A stretch of DNA of 64,000 nucleotides from an uncultured Clostridium sp. (GCA_905193755.1 CAJJPX010000001.1:1-64000); one strand, 5' to 3'. Positions 44,527 to 55,474 are shown, counted from the stretch's first letter. Numbers and translations are program-made. Notes: a model not told the origin generated them from the letters alone.

Positions 44527-44554
44527 ATACATTTACACAAAAACGCAAACAAAA

Positions 44555-44583
44555 TTGACATTTAATTACTTAAAATGTATTAT
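44555..44583 (+). promoter_or_regulatory. Promoter of the small lipoprotein gene
   Basis: TTGACA (44555-44560), a 17-base spacer and TATTAT (44578-44583), divergent from mutS. Confidence 0.8.
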
Positions 44584-44600
44584 TAATTTAAGGAGACAAT

Positions 44601-44756
44601 ATGAATAAAAGAACAAGAGAAGTAACTTCTATTCTTCTAGCAGCATCTATGATATTCTCATGTGGTACTAAACAAAAGGAAGTAGCCTCACTACCTCCAG
44701 AACCAATCAAAATTGAAGAATCAAAAGAAGTAAAAAAACTTAAAAAAAAACAATAA
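44601..44756 (+). CDS. Small lipoprotein, 51 residues
   Basis: An ATG at 44601 behind AAGGAGA starts a 51-residue frame. The first 21 residues form a lipoprotein signal (TSILLAASMIF then the lipobox FSCG), so the mature chain begins at Cys21. The rest is about 30 residues, hydrophilic, with a short proline-rich segment (SLPPEPIKIEE) and a poly-lysine tail. It has a consensus promoter and a strong terminator, so it is very probably expressed. No homologue is recognised; such mini-lipoproteins can act as entry-exclusion or signalling peptides, but that is conjecture. Confidence 0.75.
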   Translation: MNKRTREVTSILLAASMIFSCGTKQKEVASLPPEPIKIEESKEVKKLKKKQ

Positions 44757-44789
44757 AAGTATATACGTATTAAATGTATATACTTTTTA
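44753..44789. terminator. Bidirectional terminator after the small lipoprotein gene
   Basis: The stem AAAAGTATATAC/GTATATACTTTT overlaps the lipoprotein stop and faces the convergent SipW-type gene. Confidence 0.85.
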
Positions 44790-44791
44790 TA

Positions 44792-46049
44792 TTATCCTAT
44801 TCTAAATGCAGGTGAAATAACACAGATGCCATAAGCACTAGCATCGCTCAAATCACCACTTCTAATAACAGTATAGAAATCATAGTAGTCATAAGAATGA
44901 GCCGAGCGAAGCCACCATGCTGTTTTTACTGAATTATATCTCTTAAAGGCTTTTGTATAACTTTTTGTTGTTATTCCTAAATTATTGTAATAATCTAATA
45001 GTCTTGTAAAATCACTTGAAGTATCATAATCATGATAAATTACATCCTCCCATCCAGCATATATTTCTGTAGGTGACAATAAATAAAGTTTATCATCTGT
45101 CGTATAATTAGATTCATCAGAACTACCATAGTTTGATATTACCCTTGTATCTATAATAATATTTTTTAAATCAGTAGGAAATTGCTCATATATATCATTT
45201 TGCAAATAACTATATAAATTACTTCCAGGCCATCCACCAAAATTCCATCCATAATTATATGTTTTTCCATCATATTCACCATTTGGATTCATAATATGTG
45301 TTGTAATTATATCCTCAAATTCAACTACAAATCCACATGCTGTTTGTGAAAATCCTTTCGTAGAACACTCTTCTGACGTCGTATTATTTGAAAGCCTAAC
45401 AATATGTTTGCCAAAATCACCCAAATCTACCTCTCTAGTATCACCTACTTTATATATAGATATATTACCATTTTTAACATTATTTGAAATTGTATCCCAA
45501 CTATCTTTTTCAAATCGAGGTGTTTCTTTAATACCAATAACTCCATTAAAGTTTTTACCTTGATTATAATTTTGATCTGTATTTGTTTCTTTAAATGTTA
45601 TAGTTAGATCGTATTTATGAACTATATTAGGTTCAATAGTTACTTTTCTTTTTATATTTTCATTTGAAATAATAATGCTATCTACTCCTTCACATGTACC
45701 ATCTATTTCTTTAGTAGTACCATTAATTCTAGTACAAGTTCCTTTAATTAACATTTCATTTTTTATAATTTCATTTGTTAGTTCTTGCCATATAAGATTA
45801 TACATAGCATCAAGTGTTCCAGTATTAGCAACATAAATAGTCTTAGTAAAAGTATCATCTGGCTTAATATTTTGTATTACTATTTCAGCACCATCTACAT
45901 ATCTTAAACTAAGTGAACCTGTTTCAACCACTTGATCTTTTACATCTTTATTAGTAATTGCATTACTAAAATATGCATAAGAAAAAACAAAACTAGCTAG
46001 AAATACAAAGGCTAAAGCAATTCCAAATATTATTTTTTTTATCTTTCAT
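44792..46049 (-). pseudogene. SipW-type surface protein gene with A8-tract frameshift (possibly phase-variable)
   Basis: Codons from 45931 down encode the same protein as the intact gene at 33772-35007 (VETGSLSLRYVDGAEIVIQN ... AWWLRSAHSYDYYD ... ISPAFRIG). The upstream signal peptide region is present, in the family form MKDKK-IIFGIALAF-like up to SYAYFSNAIT. It starts at ATG 46049 behind AGGAGAG but is one base out of frame. The cause is an eight-A run (46040-46033) where the paralogue at 62391 has seven. Dropping one A restores a 419-residue protein. The rest shows no decay, which fits a switchable or very recently broken gene. Confidence 0.8.
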
Positions 46050-46102
46050 ACTCTACTCTCCTACTATAGACAATTATAATAACCTTGATTCTTTAACACA
46101 AT

Positions 46103-46127
46103 AAAAAGAGATAACTTTCGTTACCTC
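46103..46127 (-). terminator. Terminator of the comN-SIMPL operon
   Basis: GAGGTAAC-GAAA-GTTATCTC is followed by TTTTTATT on the minus strand. Confidence 0.8.
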
Positions 46128-46128
46128 A

Positions 46129-46788
46129 CTATTCAGCTAACCATAAACAATATAATATTTCTGTTAATTCTATATCTTCAGGATTAAATGTATTTACTAT
46201 ACGAGCTGCATTATCATTAAGTCTAGCTGCTTTAGAATACATCATATCACTTCCAAAAGTAGTCTGTGAAACATACTCAGTAGTAAATGGCTTAAAATCT
46301 ACTTTAGCACATTGTTTTAATGTTTTACCTGCTGCATCAGCAATAGCTTGTGCTTGAAGTTCTGCATCTCTATATGCTTTAGCAACTATTCTTCTCTTAG
46401 CATCTTTTTCATTTTTAAGACCAAAGTTAATTCTACAAGTAGGTGCATTATCTAATTTAGATAAATCATTCATTATTTTAGCTAGTCTCTCTTTATCATA
46501 ATCAAATTTTATAGTTGCACTTTGATTAAATAAATATCCATCAAATATATATGTCCTTGTAGATTCATTATATTTTTTATCTTCTCTAACTACAAAACTT
46601 CTTGTTTTCATATCTTCATTATTAAAACCATTTCTAAGTAATAATTCACTTACGAAGTTTTGTACATTTTTAACTCCTTCACTTAGTGCTTCTTCATAAC
46701 TTAATCCTTTAGTATGAAATTCAATATTCAATACTACTTGATCAGGTGTAAAATATTCTACCCCTTTTCCTTCTACTATTATTTCCAT
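46129..46788 (-). CDS. SIMPL-domain (DUF541) protein
   Basis: 219 residues. The opening MEIIVEGKGVEYFTPDQVVL, the middle NQSATIKFDYDKERLAKIMN and the end KDAKRRIVAKAYRDAELQAQ-AIADAAGKTL are typical SIMPL-family blocks. Members are often periplasmic or linked to kinase signalling; this one has no signal peptide, so it is cytoplasmic. Its place at the end of the comN-secDF-rel-dtd operon gives no clear role. Confidence 0.85.
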   Translation of the reverse strand: MEIIVEGKGVEYFTPDQVVLNIEFHTKGLSYEEALSEGVKNVQNFVSELLLRNGFNNEDMKTRSFVVREDKKYNESTRTYIFDGYLFNQSATIKFDYDKERLAKIMNDLSKLDNAPTCRINFGLKNEKDAKRRIVAKAYRDAELQAQAIADAAGKTLKQCAKVDFKPFTTEYVSQTTFGSDMMYSKAARLNDNAARIVNTFNPEDIELTEILYCLWLAE

Positions 46789-46799
46789 TTTAACTCCTC

Positions 46800-47249
46800 T
46801 TATTTAAATAATTCATCACTATCTAATACTATAGTAACAGGTCCATCATTATATATCTCAACTTTCATATCAGCCCCGAATATACCTGTTTCCGTGTGTA
46901 TTATTTCACTTAATTTTTGATTGAAAATATCATATAACTTAGATGCTTCAGTAGGATTCATAGCATTTATGAAACTAGGTCTATTTCCCTTCTTTGCATC
47001 TGCATATAAAGTAAACTGACTAATACTAAGAATACTTCCACTTATGTCTTGAATACTTAAGTTCATCTTTTCATTTTCGTCTTCAAATACTCTTAAGTTT
47101 ACTATTTTCTTAATCATTTTATCTACTATTTCAGTATTATCTCCATCAGTAAAACCAACAAGTGCTACATAACCTTTATCAATCTTACCATTTACTTTAC
47201 CATCTATTGTTACTTTACTCTCTTTACTTCTTTGTAATATTACTCTCAT
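46800..47249 (-). CDS. dtd: D-aminoacyl-tRNA deacylase
   Basis: 149 residues. The conserved [20 protein letters not shown] holds the catalytic region, and the C-terminal [11 protein letters not shown] is the second signature (Gly-cisPro type GP). It frees tRNA from mischarged D-amino acids and glycine. It overlaps the end of rel by four bases, matching the conserved rel-dtd order of Firmicutes. Confidence 0.95.
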   Translation of the reverse strand: MRVILQRSKESKVTIDGKVNGKIDKGYVALVGFTDGDNTEIVDKMIKKIVNLRVFEDENEKMNLSIQDISGSILSISQFTLYADAKKGNRPSFINAMNPTEASKLYDIFNQKLSEIIHTETGIFGADMKVEIYNDGPVTIVLDSDELFK

Positions 47250-49375
47250 ATAAATACCCTCTCTACTTTTGTAACACTATTTATTGCTTTTACTTCATCA
47301 ATAAATAAGTGTAAATCATTTATATTTTTAACTCTACAACTTATATCATAAAATAATTCTTTATTTCTATTTATTAGATTTATTGAATCTACTATTATAG
47401 AATCTTTAGTAGAAAGTGTAATTATCTTAAGTAAAATATCTGACACATCATCAATATATACTTTTAATTTAGCAGTATATCTATTATCAGTATTATTTTC
47501 CCACTCTGCATCTATTATTCTTTCACTATTTAAATCTATATTAGGACAATTCTTAGAGTGTATTTTAACTCCATATCCACGAGTAATATATCCAACTATA
47601 TCTTCTCCATACACTGGATTACAACAAGTAGCAAGACTACATAATATATCATTAGAACCTGCTATTAATATACCACTACCACCCTTACTATCTTTCTTAC
47701 TTAAAGTTAGAACTTTCTTTTTAGGTTCATGTACTTCAAGACGACTTAGTATAGAAGATGGTAAATACTTAAGTGTAGCTATTGAAAAATATATATCATC
47801 CAAATCTTTAGTACCAAGACTATTATTTAATTTTTCTACATTCTCATCTGTTATTATATCATTAATATCAACATTCTTTTTCTTACACTCATTTGATAGC
47901 ATCTCATGTCCAAGAGCTATATATTTTTCTCTTTCTTTTTTATAGAAATATGATTTAATTCTTGATTTAGCTGCTTCAGTTTTAACTATTTTTAACCATC
48001 CTTTAGATGGAGCATGTCCTTTTTGAGTAATAAGTTCTACCATATCACCATCTTTAAGTTCATGATCTAACTTTACCATTTTTGAGTTTACTAAAGCACC
48101 AGTTGTAGTATTACCTACTTCACTATGTATCTTATATGCAAAATCTATTGGTGTAGCACCAGCAGGTAACTCTATAATATCTCCTTTAGGAGTATATACA
48201 TATATTTCATTTCTTTTAAGTTCTTCTTTTATGTTACCGAAAAACTCCATATTTTGTTCTATATCATTTACTTCTACAAGTACACGGAATTGTTCTAAAA
48301 TATGATCTAAATTATTCTTAACACTTCCATCTATCTTTTCTTTATAACTCCAGTGAGAAGCAACACCTTTTTCAGCTATTTCATCCATTTCATGAGTACG
48401 TACTTGTACTTCATATATTCTTTTATCTTCTCCATAAACTGTAGTATGTAAACTTTGATATAGATTTGGTTTAGGATTAGCTATATAATCTTTAAATCTA
48501 TTTGGTACTGGTTGATATCTACTTTGTACAAGTCCTATTACTCTATAACAGTCTTCTACTGTATCTACTAAAACTCTAAGTCCAAGTAAATCATATATAT
48601 CTTCCCATCTCTTACCATTTTTAAGTTTATTATATATACCACGAACACTCTTAACACGACTAAGTATTTCATATTTTATATTATGATGTTCTAGAAGTTG
48701 CATTATTTCATACTTCATTTTAGCAAGACTTTTCTCAAGTTCTACTTTATCAGCATTTATTCTATCAAGTACTTTATTATATTGTTCAGCTTCACTATAT
48801 TGAAGACATAAGTCTTCCATTTCACTTTTCATCTTTTTCATACCAAGTCTATGAGCTATTGGTATATATATATTTTGTGTTTCATCTATTATATATTTTT
48901 GATGTTCTTTATCATGAACTTTTAATGTTCTAAGATTATGAAGTCTATCAGCAAACTTAATAAATAGTGTTGCTGGATTTTCAGAAAGTCCTACTATTAT
49001 TCTTCTATATTTTTCTGGATTATTAATTTTAAATGTTTGTTTAAGATTACTTATCTTTGTAATAGAATTTACTATATTAGCACTTTCTGTTCCAAACATT
49101 TCTTCTACTTCTTCATAAGTCATTTTACCTAGTGTTATTGCTTCATGTATTAATGCACATGCAATAGTTACTGGGTCCATCTTTAAGTCTGCTAAGATAT
49201 ATGCTACATTTATTGGATGATATATATAGTCTTCACCAGTTTCTCTTTTCATTCCAGCATAAACTATCTTAGCTTGTTCATAATACTTATTTATAAACTC
49301 TATATATTCAGGAGCCATATAAGTTTTTAAAACATCAACTAATTCTTCATAACTATGATCTTTAATGGTTTTCAC
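47246..49375 (-). CDS. rel: RelA/SpoT-family (p)ppGpp synthetase with degenerate hydrolase site
   Basis: 709 residues with HD, synthetase, TGS and ACT-type domains in the standard order. The synthetase is intact ([40 protein letters not shown]). TGS is at about 385-445 ([20 protein letters not shown]). In the HD domain His53 and His77 are kept, but the HDXXED motif reads HEAITL at 77-82: Asp78 to Glu, Glu81 to Thr, Asp82 to Leu. The hydrolase is therefore probably weak or dead. It follows secDF by seven bases. Confidence 0.92.
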   Translation of the reverse strand: MKTIKDHSYEELVDVLKTYMAPEYIEFINKYYEQAKIVYAGMKRETGEDYIYHPINVAYILADLKMDPVTIACALIHEAITLGKMTYEEVEEMFGTESANIVNSITKISNLKQTFKINNPEKYRRIIVGLSENPATLFIKFADRLHNLRTLKVHDKEHQKYIIDETQNIYIPIAHRLGMKKMKSEMEDLCLQYSEAEQYNKVLDRINADKVELEKSLAKMKYEIMQLLEHHNIKYEILSRVKSVRGIYNKLKNGKRWEDIYDLLGLRVLVDTVEDCYRVIGLVQSRYQPVPNRFKDYIANPKPNLYQSLHTTVYGEDKRIYEVQVRTHEMDEIAEKGVASHWSYKEKIDGSVKNNLDHILEQFRVLVEVNDIEQNMEFFGNIKEELKRNEIYVYTPKGDIIELPAGATPIDFAYKIHSEVGNTTTGALVNSKMVKLDHELKDGDMVELITQKGHAPSKGWLKIVKTEAAKSRIKSYFYKKEREKYIALGHEMLSNECKKKNVDINDIITDENVEKLNNSLGTKDLDDIYFSIATLKYLPSSILSRLEVHEPKKKVLTLSKKDSKGGSGILIAGSNDILCSLATCCNPVYGEDIVGYITRGYGVKIHSKNCPNIDLNSERIIDAEWENNTDNRYTAKLKVYIDDVSDILLKIITLSTKDSIIVDSINLINRNKELFYDISCRVKNINDLHLFIDEVKAINSVTKVERVFI

Positions 49376-49382
49376 TTCCCTT

Positions 49383-51611
49383 TTAAATATTAATACCTTT
49401 TATTTTTAATTCTTCTACTTCATCATCTTCATCATCATCTGGTCTATTTTGACTTCTCTTTTCAAGAGCCATCCATACTCTAGGACCTATTAATAATGAT
49501 GATATACTACCAGCTACTAATCCTATTAATATTGATACGTTAAATGTGTAAATATCATTAAGCCCTACACATAACAATATAACTACTGCAGCCATTGTAG
49601 TAATACTAGTCCATACATTTCTAGACATAGTTTCATTAGAAGAATTATTAACAAGTTTATTCATCTCTTCATCTGTAAGTATCTTTTTATTTCTATATAG
49701 TTTCTTTCTATTTTCTCTTATTCTATCAAATACAACTATTGTATCATTTATTGAGTAACCTATTATTGTAAGTAGAGATGCTACTATAATAAAGTCTACT
49801 GGTATATTAAATATAGCAAACATAGAAAGTATTATTAATACATCATGACATAACATAAGAATTCCACTTACCGCATAATTAAAGTTAAAACGTATAGCTA
49901 CATATATAATTATTGCTATTAATGAATAAATTAATGATTTGATAGCATTCTTAGTTAAGTTATTAGTAACAAGTGTACTAATCTCACTCATAGATGTCTC
50001 TATTCCCATATCTTTTAATTCTTTTTTAACTTTTGTTGTATCTTCATCACTAAGAATATCATTTAGTTTGATATAACCTTCTGTCTTACCACCAACGTAA
50101 TAATCATATCCTCTTACATCATAATCTTTTAACATAGTAGTTAATTTATCAAAGTCTAAATCACTATTAGAAGATAAATTAATATTAGTTCCACCAGTAA
50201 AGTCTACTCCAAAGTTAAATCCACGTACTAATGCAAAAGCAATTCCTATTGCTATTATTGCTATTGCAGCCATTATTGGTTTACTAGCAAATTTAACATA
50301 ATCAAGATTATGTACATTATTTATTTTACCTACAAATAATTTTTCTTTTCCAACGAATGCTTTACTCTTAACAAACATTCCTTGTATTATACGATATAAA
50401 ATTACTGTCGTAAATACTGTTACAAATATAGTAATTATTAACATAGTAGCAAATCCTTTAACACTACTTTCACCAAATAAGTAAAGAACTATACCAGCTA
50501 TTAATGTAGTAATATTAGCATCTATTATAGCTACTAAACTACTCTTATTTGCTTCATTATATCCAGCTACTAATTTATTACCTTTTCTAAGTTCATCTTT
50601 AATTCTATCATTAGATATTATTATAGAGTCTACTGCCATACCTATACCAAGTACTAAAGCAGCTATACCAGTTAATGTAAGTACTCCACCTACTGCATTA
50701 AATATTAAAAATACAAGTACTGAATATAAAAGTAAACATACACTACCTATAACTCCACTAAATCTATATTTAAATATTAATACAAGTGATACTACTACAA
50801 ATGTAATAATTCCAGCTATACCAGTCTTAGTAATAGTTTCACTACCAAATGAAGGTGAAACACTCTTAGGTGTAGCTTCTTCAGTTAATTTAGTAGGAAG
50901 ACTACCACTATTTATTAAATCAACTAATGCTTGTGCTTCTTCTTTAGTAAAGTTTCCTTCAATAACTACTTCACTACTATTAAGTCCTTCATTAACACTA
51001 GCAGCACTAATACACTTCATACTTGCATCTTTACCACAAGTTTCTTTTTCATTATTATATGAATCTAATCCTTCAGTAAAGTCAAGCCAAGTAATCATTA
51101 AATTCTCACCATTACTTCTTTTTGATAAAGAATTTGTTACATCATAAAACTTAGCAGTATCTTTAATATCTAATTTAACTTGATATTGAAAAGTCTTACT
51201 ATTTTGACTTAAAGAAGCACCATTATGTCCAAGAATTTCACTTGTCATAAGTAAGTTATCATTTACATCTCTAAATGATAGTACAGCAGTCGTACTAATT
51301 CTTTGTCTTGCTTCTTCTTCGCTAGATACACCTGGAAGTTGTATTCTAATTAAGTTATCTCCTTCAAAACTTATAACTGGTTCACTTACTCCTAAACTAT
51401 CAATTCTATCAACTATAGCTTTATAAGTTTTGTCTAAATCATCTTGTGTTAACTCATCATTCTTATTAAGTGGTTCAATATTATAAAGAATTTCAAATCC
51501 ACCTTGTAAATCTATTCCATAATGGATAGACTTAAGTGTTGGTTTTATAAGTAGCAAACATCCAACAACAAGTATTACCAATATACTAATTGGTTTAATT
51601 ATTTTCTTCAT
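49383..51611 (-). CDS. secDF: Protein translocase SecDF fusion
   Basis: 742 residues carrying SecD and SecF in one chain, as in Bacillus. The SecD half starts with a membrane helix and GIDLQGGFEILYNIEPLN, a periplasmic P1 region and six-helix core (ALVLGIGMAVDSIIISNDRI). The SecF half has FGVDFTGGTNINL and IIGYSINDTIVVFDRIRENR. It uses the proton gradient to help pull proteins out of SecYEG. It overlaps comN by one base. Confidence 0.95.
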   Translation of the reverse strand: MKKIIKPISILVILVVGCLLLIKPTLKSIHYGIDLQGGFEILYNIEPLNKNDELTQDDLDKTYKAIVDRIDSLGVSEPVISFEGDNLIRIQLPGVSSEEEARQRISTTAVLSFRDVNDNLLMTSEILGHNGASLSQNSKTFQYQVKLDIKDTAKFYDVTNSLSKRSNGENLMITWLDFTEGLDSYNNEKETCGKDASMKCISAASVNEGLNSSEVVIEGNFTKEEAQALVDLINSGSLPTKLTEEATPKSVSPSFGSETITKTGIAGIITFVVVSLVLIFKYRFSGVIGSVCLLLYSVLVFLIFNAVGGVLTLTGIAALVLGIGMAVDSIIISNDRIKDELRKGNKLVAGYNEANKSSLVAIIDANITTLIAGIVLYLFGESSVKGFATMLIITIFVTVFTTVILYRIIQGMFVKSKAFVGKEKLFVGKINNVHNLDYVKFASKPIMAAIAIIAIGIAFALVRGFNFGVDFTGGTNINLSSNSDLDFDKLTTMLKDYDVRGYDYYVGGKTEGYIKLNDILSDEDTTKVKKELKDMGIETSMSEISTLVTNNLTKNAIKSLIYSLIAIIIYVAIRFNFNYAVSGILMLCHDVLIILSMFAIFNIPVDFIIVASLLTIIGYSINDTIVVFDRIRENRKKLYRNKKILTDEEMNKLVNNSSNETMSRNVWTSITTMAAVVILLCVGLNDIYTFNVSILIGLVAGSISSLLIGPRVWMALEKRSQNRPDDDEDDEVEELKIKGINI

Positions 51612-51901
51612 TAAAGCATCTCCTCATCAACATTATCATCTTTTGTTTTTAATTTTTTCATCTTTTCCATGACATAATCATTAACTTTATAATTATCAGC
51701 ATAGAGTATATCACTTATAAGATCATGAAGTTGTAAATTTCTTTTAGTTTTCCAAGTACTATTAACTAAATAATTCCATACATCTTTTTCTGTTACATAT
51801 TTAAAACCAAGATTTCTTAGTTCTTTAACTTTAGAATATAACGCAGGAAGTACTCTATCATATAATTCTTTAGCACTTTTAAATTCTATAGGATTATCCA
51901 T
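51611..51901 (-). CDS. comN: ComN-like post-transcriptional regulator
   Basis: 96 residues from the ATG at 51901, with GGTGAGG upstream; a longer frame from 51934 spans that site. LYDRVLPALYSKVKELRNLG-FKYVTEKDVWNYL and HDLISDILYADNYKVNDYVM fit the ComN/YrzD family. In Bacillus ComN affects comE mRNA and lies next to secDF as here. No competence genes are in the window apart from the prepilin gene, so the target is unknown. Confidence 0.8.
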   Translation of the reverse strand: MDNPIEFKSAKELYDRVLPALYSKVKELRNLGFKYVTEKDVWNYLVNSTWKTKRNLQLHDLISDILYADNYKVNDYVMEKMKKLKTKDDNVDEEML

Positions 51902-51927
51902 AAACCTCACCAAGATAATTATACAAT

Positions 51928-51965
51928 AATACAAAAAAAAAAGAAACTAGTTCTTTTTAAGAATT
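51928..51965 (-). terminator. Terminator of valS
   Basis: An imperfect hairpin (AGACTAGAAATTC/GAACTAGTTTCT) is followed by a run of at least eight T on the minus strand, overlapping the valS stop codon. Confidence 0.6.
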
Positions 51966-54472
51966 TCTAGTCTCTTTTCTTCTTTTTCTAAGTCTTCTCT
52001 TTCTTTATTAACTATAGCTTCAGGCGCTTTATTAACATAATTTTCATTTGAAAGTAATTTCTTACGACGACTAATAGATGCTTCTAACTTTTCTATTTCT
52101 TCTTTTCTCTTTAATTCTTCTTCTTCATTATTTTTAGAGTTATCAAAGAATAGATCAAACTTATAGTTATATAATTCTATAGTAAGTTTATCTTTATATT
52201 TACTTTCATTAACTATTTTATCAGTAAGTTTAAGCATCTTATTTAATAGTTCATTATTATTATAATCAATTACTTCAAATTCACTTGTTATCTTACTTTC
52301 AGTCTTTTTATTTCTAAATAGTGTTACATATTCAAGCATTTCATCTATTTCTTTAGTTTCACTTTTAAATACTAGTTTTTTATCATAACTTGGATATTCA
52401 GTCATAAGAAGTATATCATTTTCTTTTATTTCAAAATTACTATATATTTCTTCAGTAACAAATGGCATAAATGGATGCATCATTTTAACTATAGCTGTAA
52501 TTGTATATAAAAGTGTACTCTTAGTTTCATTACTTTCACTAAATTTAGACATTTCTATATATTTATCACAGAAGTCATCCCATATAAATGAATACAACTC
52601 ACTTCCTGCATTATTAAATTCATATTTATCCATAGTTTTAGTTACTTTTTTAATTGTTTCATTAAGTTTAGTAAGTATCCACTTATCACTATTATTTAAA
52701 TTCTTTAGTGTATAATCTTCTTTCTTAAATCCTTCTAATTTCATAAGTACAAATCTTGATGCATTCCATAATTTATTAATAAAGTTCCAAGTAGAAGCTA
52801 CTTTGTCAGTATCAAAACGTATATCCATTCCCATTGCAGAAGTAGTTGTTAAATAGAATCTTAATGCATCACATCCATATTCATCTATCATATCCATTGG
52901 ATCTATTCCATTACCAAGTGATTTAGACATTTTTCTTCCTTGTTTATCACGAATAAGTCCATGAATAATACAATCTTTAAATGGACGACTATTCATTTGT
53001 TTAAGTGATGAAAATGCCATACGAGCTACCCAGAAGAAAATTATATCATATGCTGTTACAAGTACATCTGTTGGGAAATATCTTTCTAAGTCATCTGTTT
53101 TATTTGGCCAACCAAGAGTACTAAATGGCCATAACGCACTACTAAACCAAGTATCTAACACATCTTCATCTTGTATCCATCCTTCTCCAGGACATTCTTT
53201 TTGTACTTTAACTTCTTCACCTTTATACCAAGCAGGAATTCTGTGTCCCCACCATAATTGACGACTAATACACCAGTCATGACAATCTTCCATCCAATGA
53301 TTTAATACTTTTTCAAATCTCTTAGGTATAAAGTTAATCTTATTGTCTCCACCCTTTTGAGCATCTAATAAGTCTTTACTCATGCCACTCATATCAACAA
53401 ACCATTGTTTAGATAAGTATGGCTCTACTACAGCATCAGTTCTCTCAGAATGACCTACACTATGTGTCATCTTTTCAACACTAATTAATAAATCTTGACT
53501 CTCTAAATCTTTAAGTAATTCTTCTCTACATTTTTCACGAGACATTCCATTATATTTGCCAGTTTTCTCATTCATTGTAGCATCTTCATTCATAATTAGA
53601 ATTCTCTCTAAATTATGTCTTTCACCTACTTCAAAGTCATTAGGATCATGTGCTGGTGTAATCTTAACACATCCAGTACCAAACTCAGGATCAGCATGTT
53701 CATCACCTATAATTGGAATTAATTTATTAACAATTGGAAGTACTACATTCTTACCAATTAAATCTTTGTATCTTTCGTCTTTTGGGTTAACAGCAACAGC
53801 AGTATCTCCAAATAAAGTTTCAGGTCTTGTAGTAGCTACATCTAAGTATTTATCACTTCCTTCAATAAAATATTTAATATGATAGAAAGCTCCTGGATCA
53901 TCTTTATAAATAACTTCTTCATTTGAAAGAGCTGTCTTAGCTACTGGATCCCAGTTAATAATCTTTTCACCACGATATATTAGTCCTTCATTATATAGTC
54001 TAATAAATACTTCATTAACTGCATCATTAAGACCTTCATCTAATGTAAATCTCTCACGTCTATAGTCCACACTAAGTCCTAAAGTTTCCCATTGTTTATG
54101 AATATTACTTCTATGTTCATCAGTCCATTTCCAACATTCTTTTAAGAATCCTTCACGACCAAGTTCATACTTATTAATACCGTTTTCTTTAAGTCTATTA
54201 ACTACTTTAGCTTCAGTCGCAATAGCTGCATGATCCATTCCTGGAAGCCATAAAGTATCAAAACCCTTCATCTTTTTATATCTAATAATAACATCTTGAA
54301 TACTACCATTAAGTGCATGACCTAAATGCAAATTACCTGTAACATTAGGTGGAGGTATAACTATAGTAAACGCATCTTTACTCTTATCTCCTGCATCAAA
54401 ACAATGACTTTTAAGCCACATTTCATATTTTCCATTTTCAACTTCTTTATGATTATATTTTTTATCAAGCAT
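51947..54472 (-). CDS. valS: Valine--tRNA ligase
   Basis: 841 residues from the ATG at 54472; the GTG nine bases earlier is too close to [21 protein letters not shown] carries the HIGH motif and [16 protein letters not shown] the KMSKS motif. The editing domain ([20 protein letters not shown]) and the C-terminal coiled-coil arm ([20 protein letters not shown]) are both present. It charges tRNA-Val. It overlaps the HD-protein gene by eight bases and is controlled with it by the upstream T-box. Confidence 0.96.
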   Translation of the reverse strand: MLDKKYNHKEVENGKYEMWLKSHCFDAGDKSKDAFTIVIPPPNVTGNLHLGHALNGSIQDVIIRYKKMKGFDTLWLPGMDHAAIATEAKVVNRLKENGINKYELGREGFLKECWKWTDEHRSNIHKQWETLGLSVDYRRERFTLDEGLNDAVNEVFIRLYNEGLIYRGEKIINWDPVAKTALSNEEVIYKDDPGAFYHIKYFIEGSDKYLDVATTRPETLFGDTAVAVNPKDERYKDLIGKNVVLPIVNKLIPIIGDEHADPEFGTGCVKITPAHDPNDFEVGERHNLERILIMNEDATMNEKTGKYNGMSREKCREELLKDLESQDLLISVEKMTHSVGHSERTDAVVEPYLSKQWFVDMSGMSKDLLDAQKGGDNKINFIPKRFEKVLNHWMEDCHDWCISRQLWWGHRIPAWYKGEEVKVQKECPGEGWIQDEDVLDTWFSSALWPFSTLGWPNKTDDLERYFPTDVLVTAYDIIFFWVARMAFSSLKQMNSRPFKDCIIHGLIRDKQGRKMSKSLGNGIDPMDMIDEYGCDALRFYLTTTSAMGMDIRFDTDKVASTWNFINKLWNASRFVLMKLEGFKKEDYTLKNLNNSDKWILTKLNETIKKVTKTMDKYEFNNAGSELYSFIWDDFCDKYIEMSKFSESNETKSTLLYTITAIVKMMHPFMPFVTEEIYSNFEIKENDILLMTEYPSYDKKLVFKSETKEIDEMLEYVTLFRNKKTESKITSEFEVIDYNNNELLNKMLKLTDKIVNESKYKDKLTIELYNYKFDLFFDNSKNNEEEELKRKEEIEKLEASISRRKKLLSNENYVNKAPEAIVNKEREDLEKEEKRLEILKKN

Positions 54473-55211
54473 TATTTTCACACTCCCTTAAATACTTTTC
54501 TACCTCATCAAAATAAGGCTTAAATTTATCTTTATTTTTTATATTTTCAAATATTCTATTATAATAACCTTTATCCAATAATAAACCTCTACTATAGTCA
54601 TAATATAAATCAAAAGCAAATGATAATAAGAATATTATTTTGTCATTAACAGTTTTACAATTGACTCGTTTAACTGGTTCATGTAAATAAAACTCTTTCT
54701 TTACTTCTTCACTTATTTCACTATCATCTTCTTTAAGTTCTAAAAGTCTAATTGTAGAATTAGCATATATAATATCTAATTTATCAGCATCTCTTACTAT
54801 CTTAGCATGCATCTTTTCACGTACAGTTAAATCATCAGGTAATTCATATTTATTATGATATTTTATAGCTTTAGAAACTATATCATAGAATTCATCATCA
54901 AGTTTAAAGTTCTTAATTAAGCCTTTTTTAAATAATAATTCTTCTCCTAAATCTCCATGATCAACTGTTTCAACATCACTAAATGATTTATATTTAGTCC
55001 ATTGTTCAAATCTACCAAAATCATGAAGTAATCCAATTAAGCAAGTTAAGTAATTATCTTCTTCATCTAAATTTAATGTATATGATATCTCATCACATTG
55101 ATGCATTACTCTATATGAATGATTGTATTTATATGCAATCATATTCTCATTAAAATCAAAACCCATAACATACTTATCAAACTCATCAAAGTTTTCATTC
55201 ATCTCATTCAT
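54465..55211 (-). CDS. HD-domain phosphohydrolase
   Basis: 248 residues from the ATG at 55211 behind GGAGG. The HD signature is complete: [14 protein letters not shown] gives the first His, [15 protein letters not shown] the HD pair, and [11 protein letters not shown] the last Asp. The family hydrolyses phosphate esters of nucleotides; the substrate is unknown. It is first in the T-box-controlled unit with valS, so its expression should rise when tRNA-Val is uncharged, which is an odd setting for a nucleotide hydrolase. Confidence 0.85.
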   Translation of the reverse strand: MNEMNENFDEFDKYVMGFDFNENMIAYKYNHSYRVMHQCDEISYTLNLDEEDNYLTCLIGLLHDFGRFEQWTKYKSFSDVETVDHGDLGEELLFKKGLIKNFKLDDEFYDIVSKAIKYHNKYELPDDLTVREKMHAKIVRDADKLDIIYANSTIRLLELKEDDSEISEEVKKEFYLHEPVKRVNCKTVNDKIIFLLSFAFDLYYDYSRGLLLDKGYYNRIFENIKNKDKFKPYFDEVEKYLRECENNA

Positions 55212-55217
55212 ACTTTT

Positions 55218-55437
55218 TTCCTCCAAAATAAAAAGGTAATACCAAAGGACGAATTTATCGTGGTACCACCTTATTTTATACTCTATATATTTAACGCATA
55301 TCTACGTAACTATTTACTTTATTCAATAGTTAACTCCCAAGCTACCTTCATATATCTATCTTAAGAAAAGCTTTCACCCGATGACTTTTCATCTCTAATA
55401 ATTAGTATATATTACTCCTCTTGTTCCTCGTTTTATA
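55218..55437 (-). promoter_or_regulatory. T-box leader upstream of the HD protein and valS
   Basis: The minus strand contains GGTGGTACCACG (55270-55259), the T-box that pairs with the tRNA CCA end. It is part of a stem AAGGTGGTACCA/TGGTATTACCTT followed by TTTTTATTTT, the terminator. Upstream a stem I region has GAGGAGTAATATATAC (AGTA S-turn) on one side and ATATATGAAGGTAGCTTG on the other. GTA there is the likely specifier codon (Val), in keeping with valS. Uncharged tRNA-Val should favour read-through. Confidence 0.88.
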
Positions 55438-55443
55438 AAGTAG

Positions 55444-55472
55444 ATTATACAACCATATCTTTTATTTGTCAA
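55444..55472 (-). promoter_or_regulatory. Promoter of the T-box-valS operon
   Basis: TTGACA (55472-55467), a 17-base spacer and TATAAT (55449-55444): a full consensus promoter just behind the stop codon of the upstream SipW-type gene. Confidence 0.85.
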
Positions 55473-55474
55473 CA

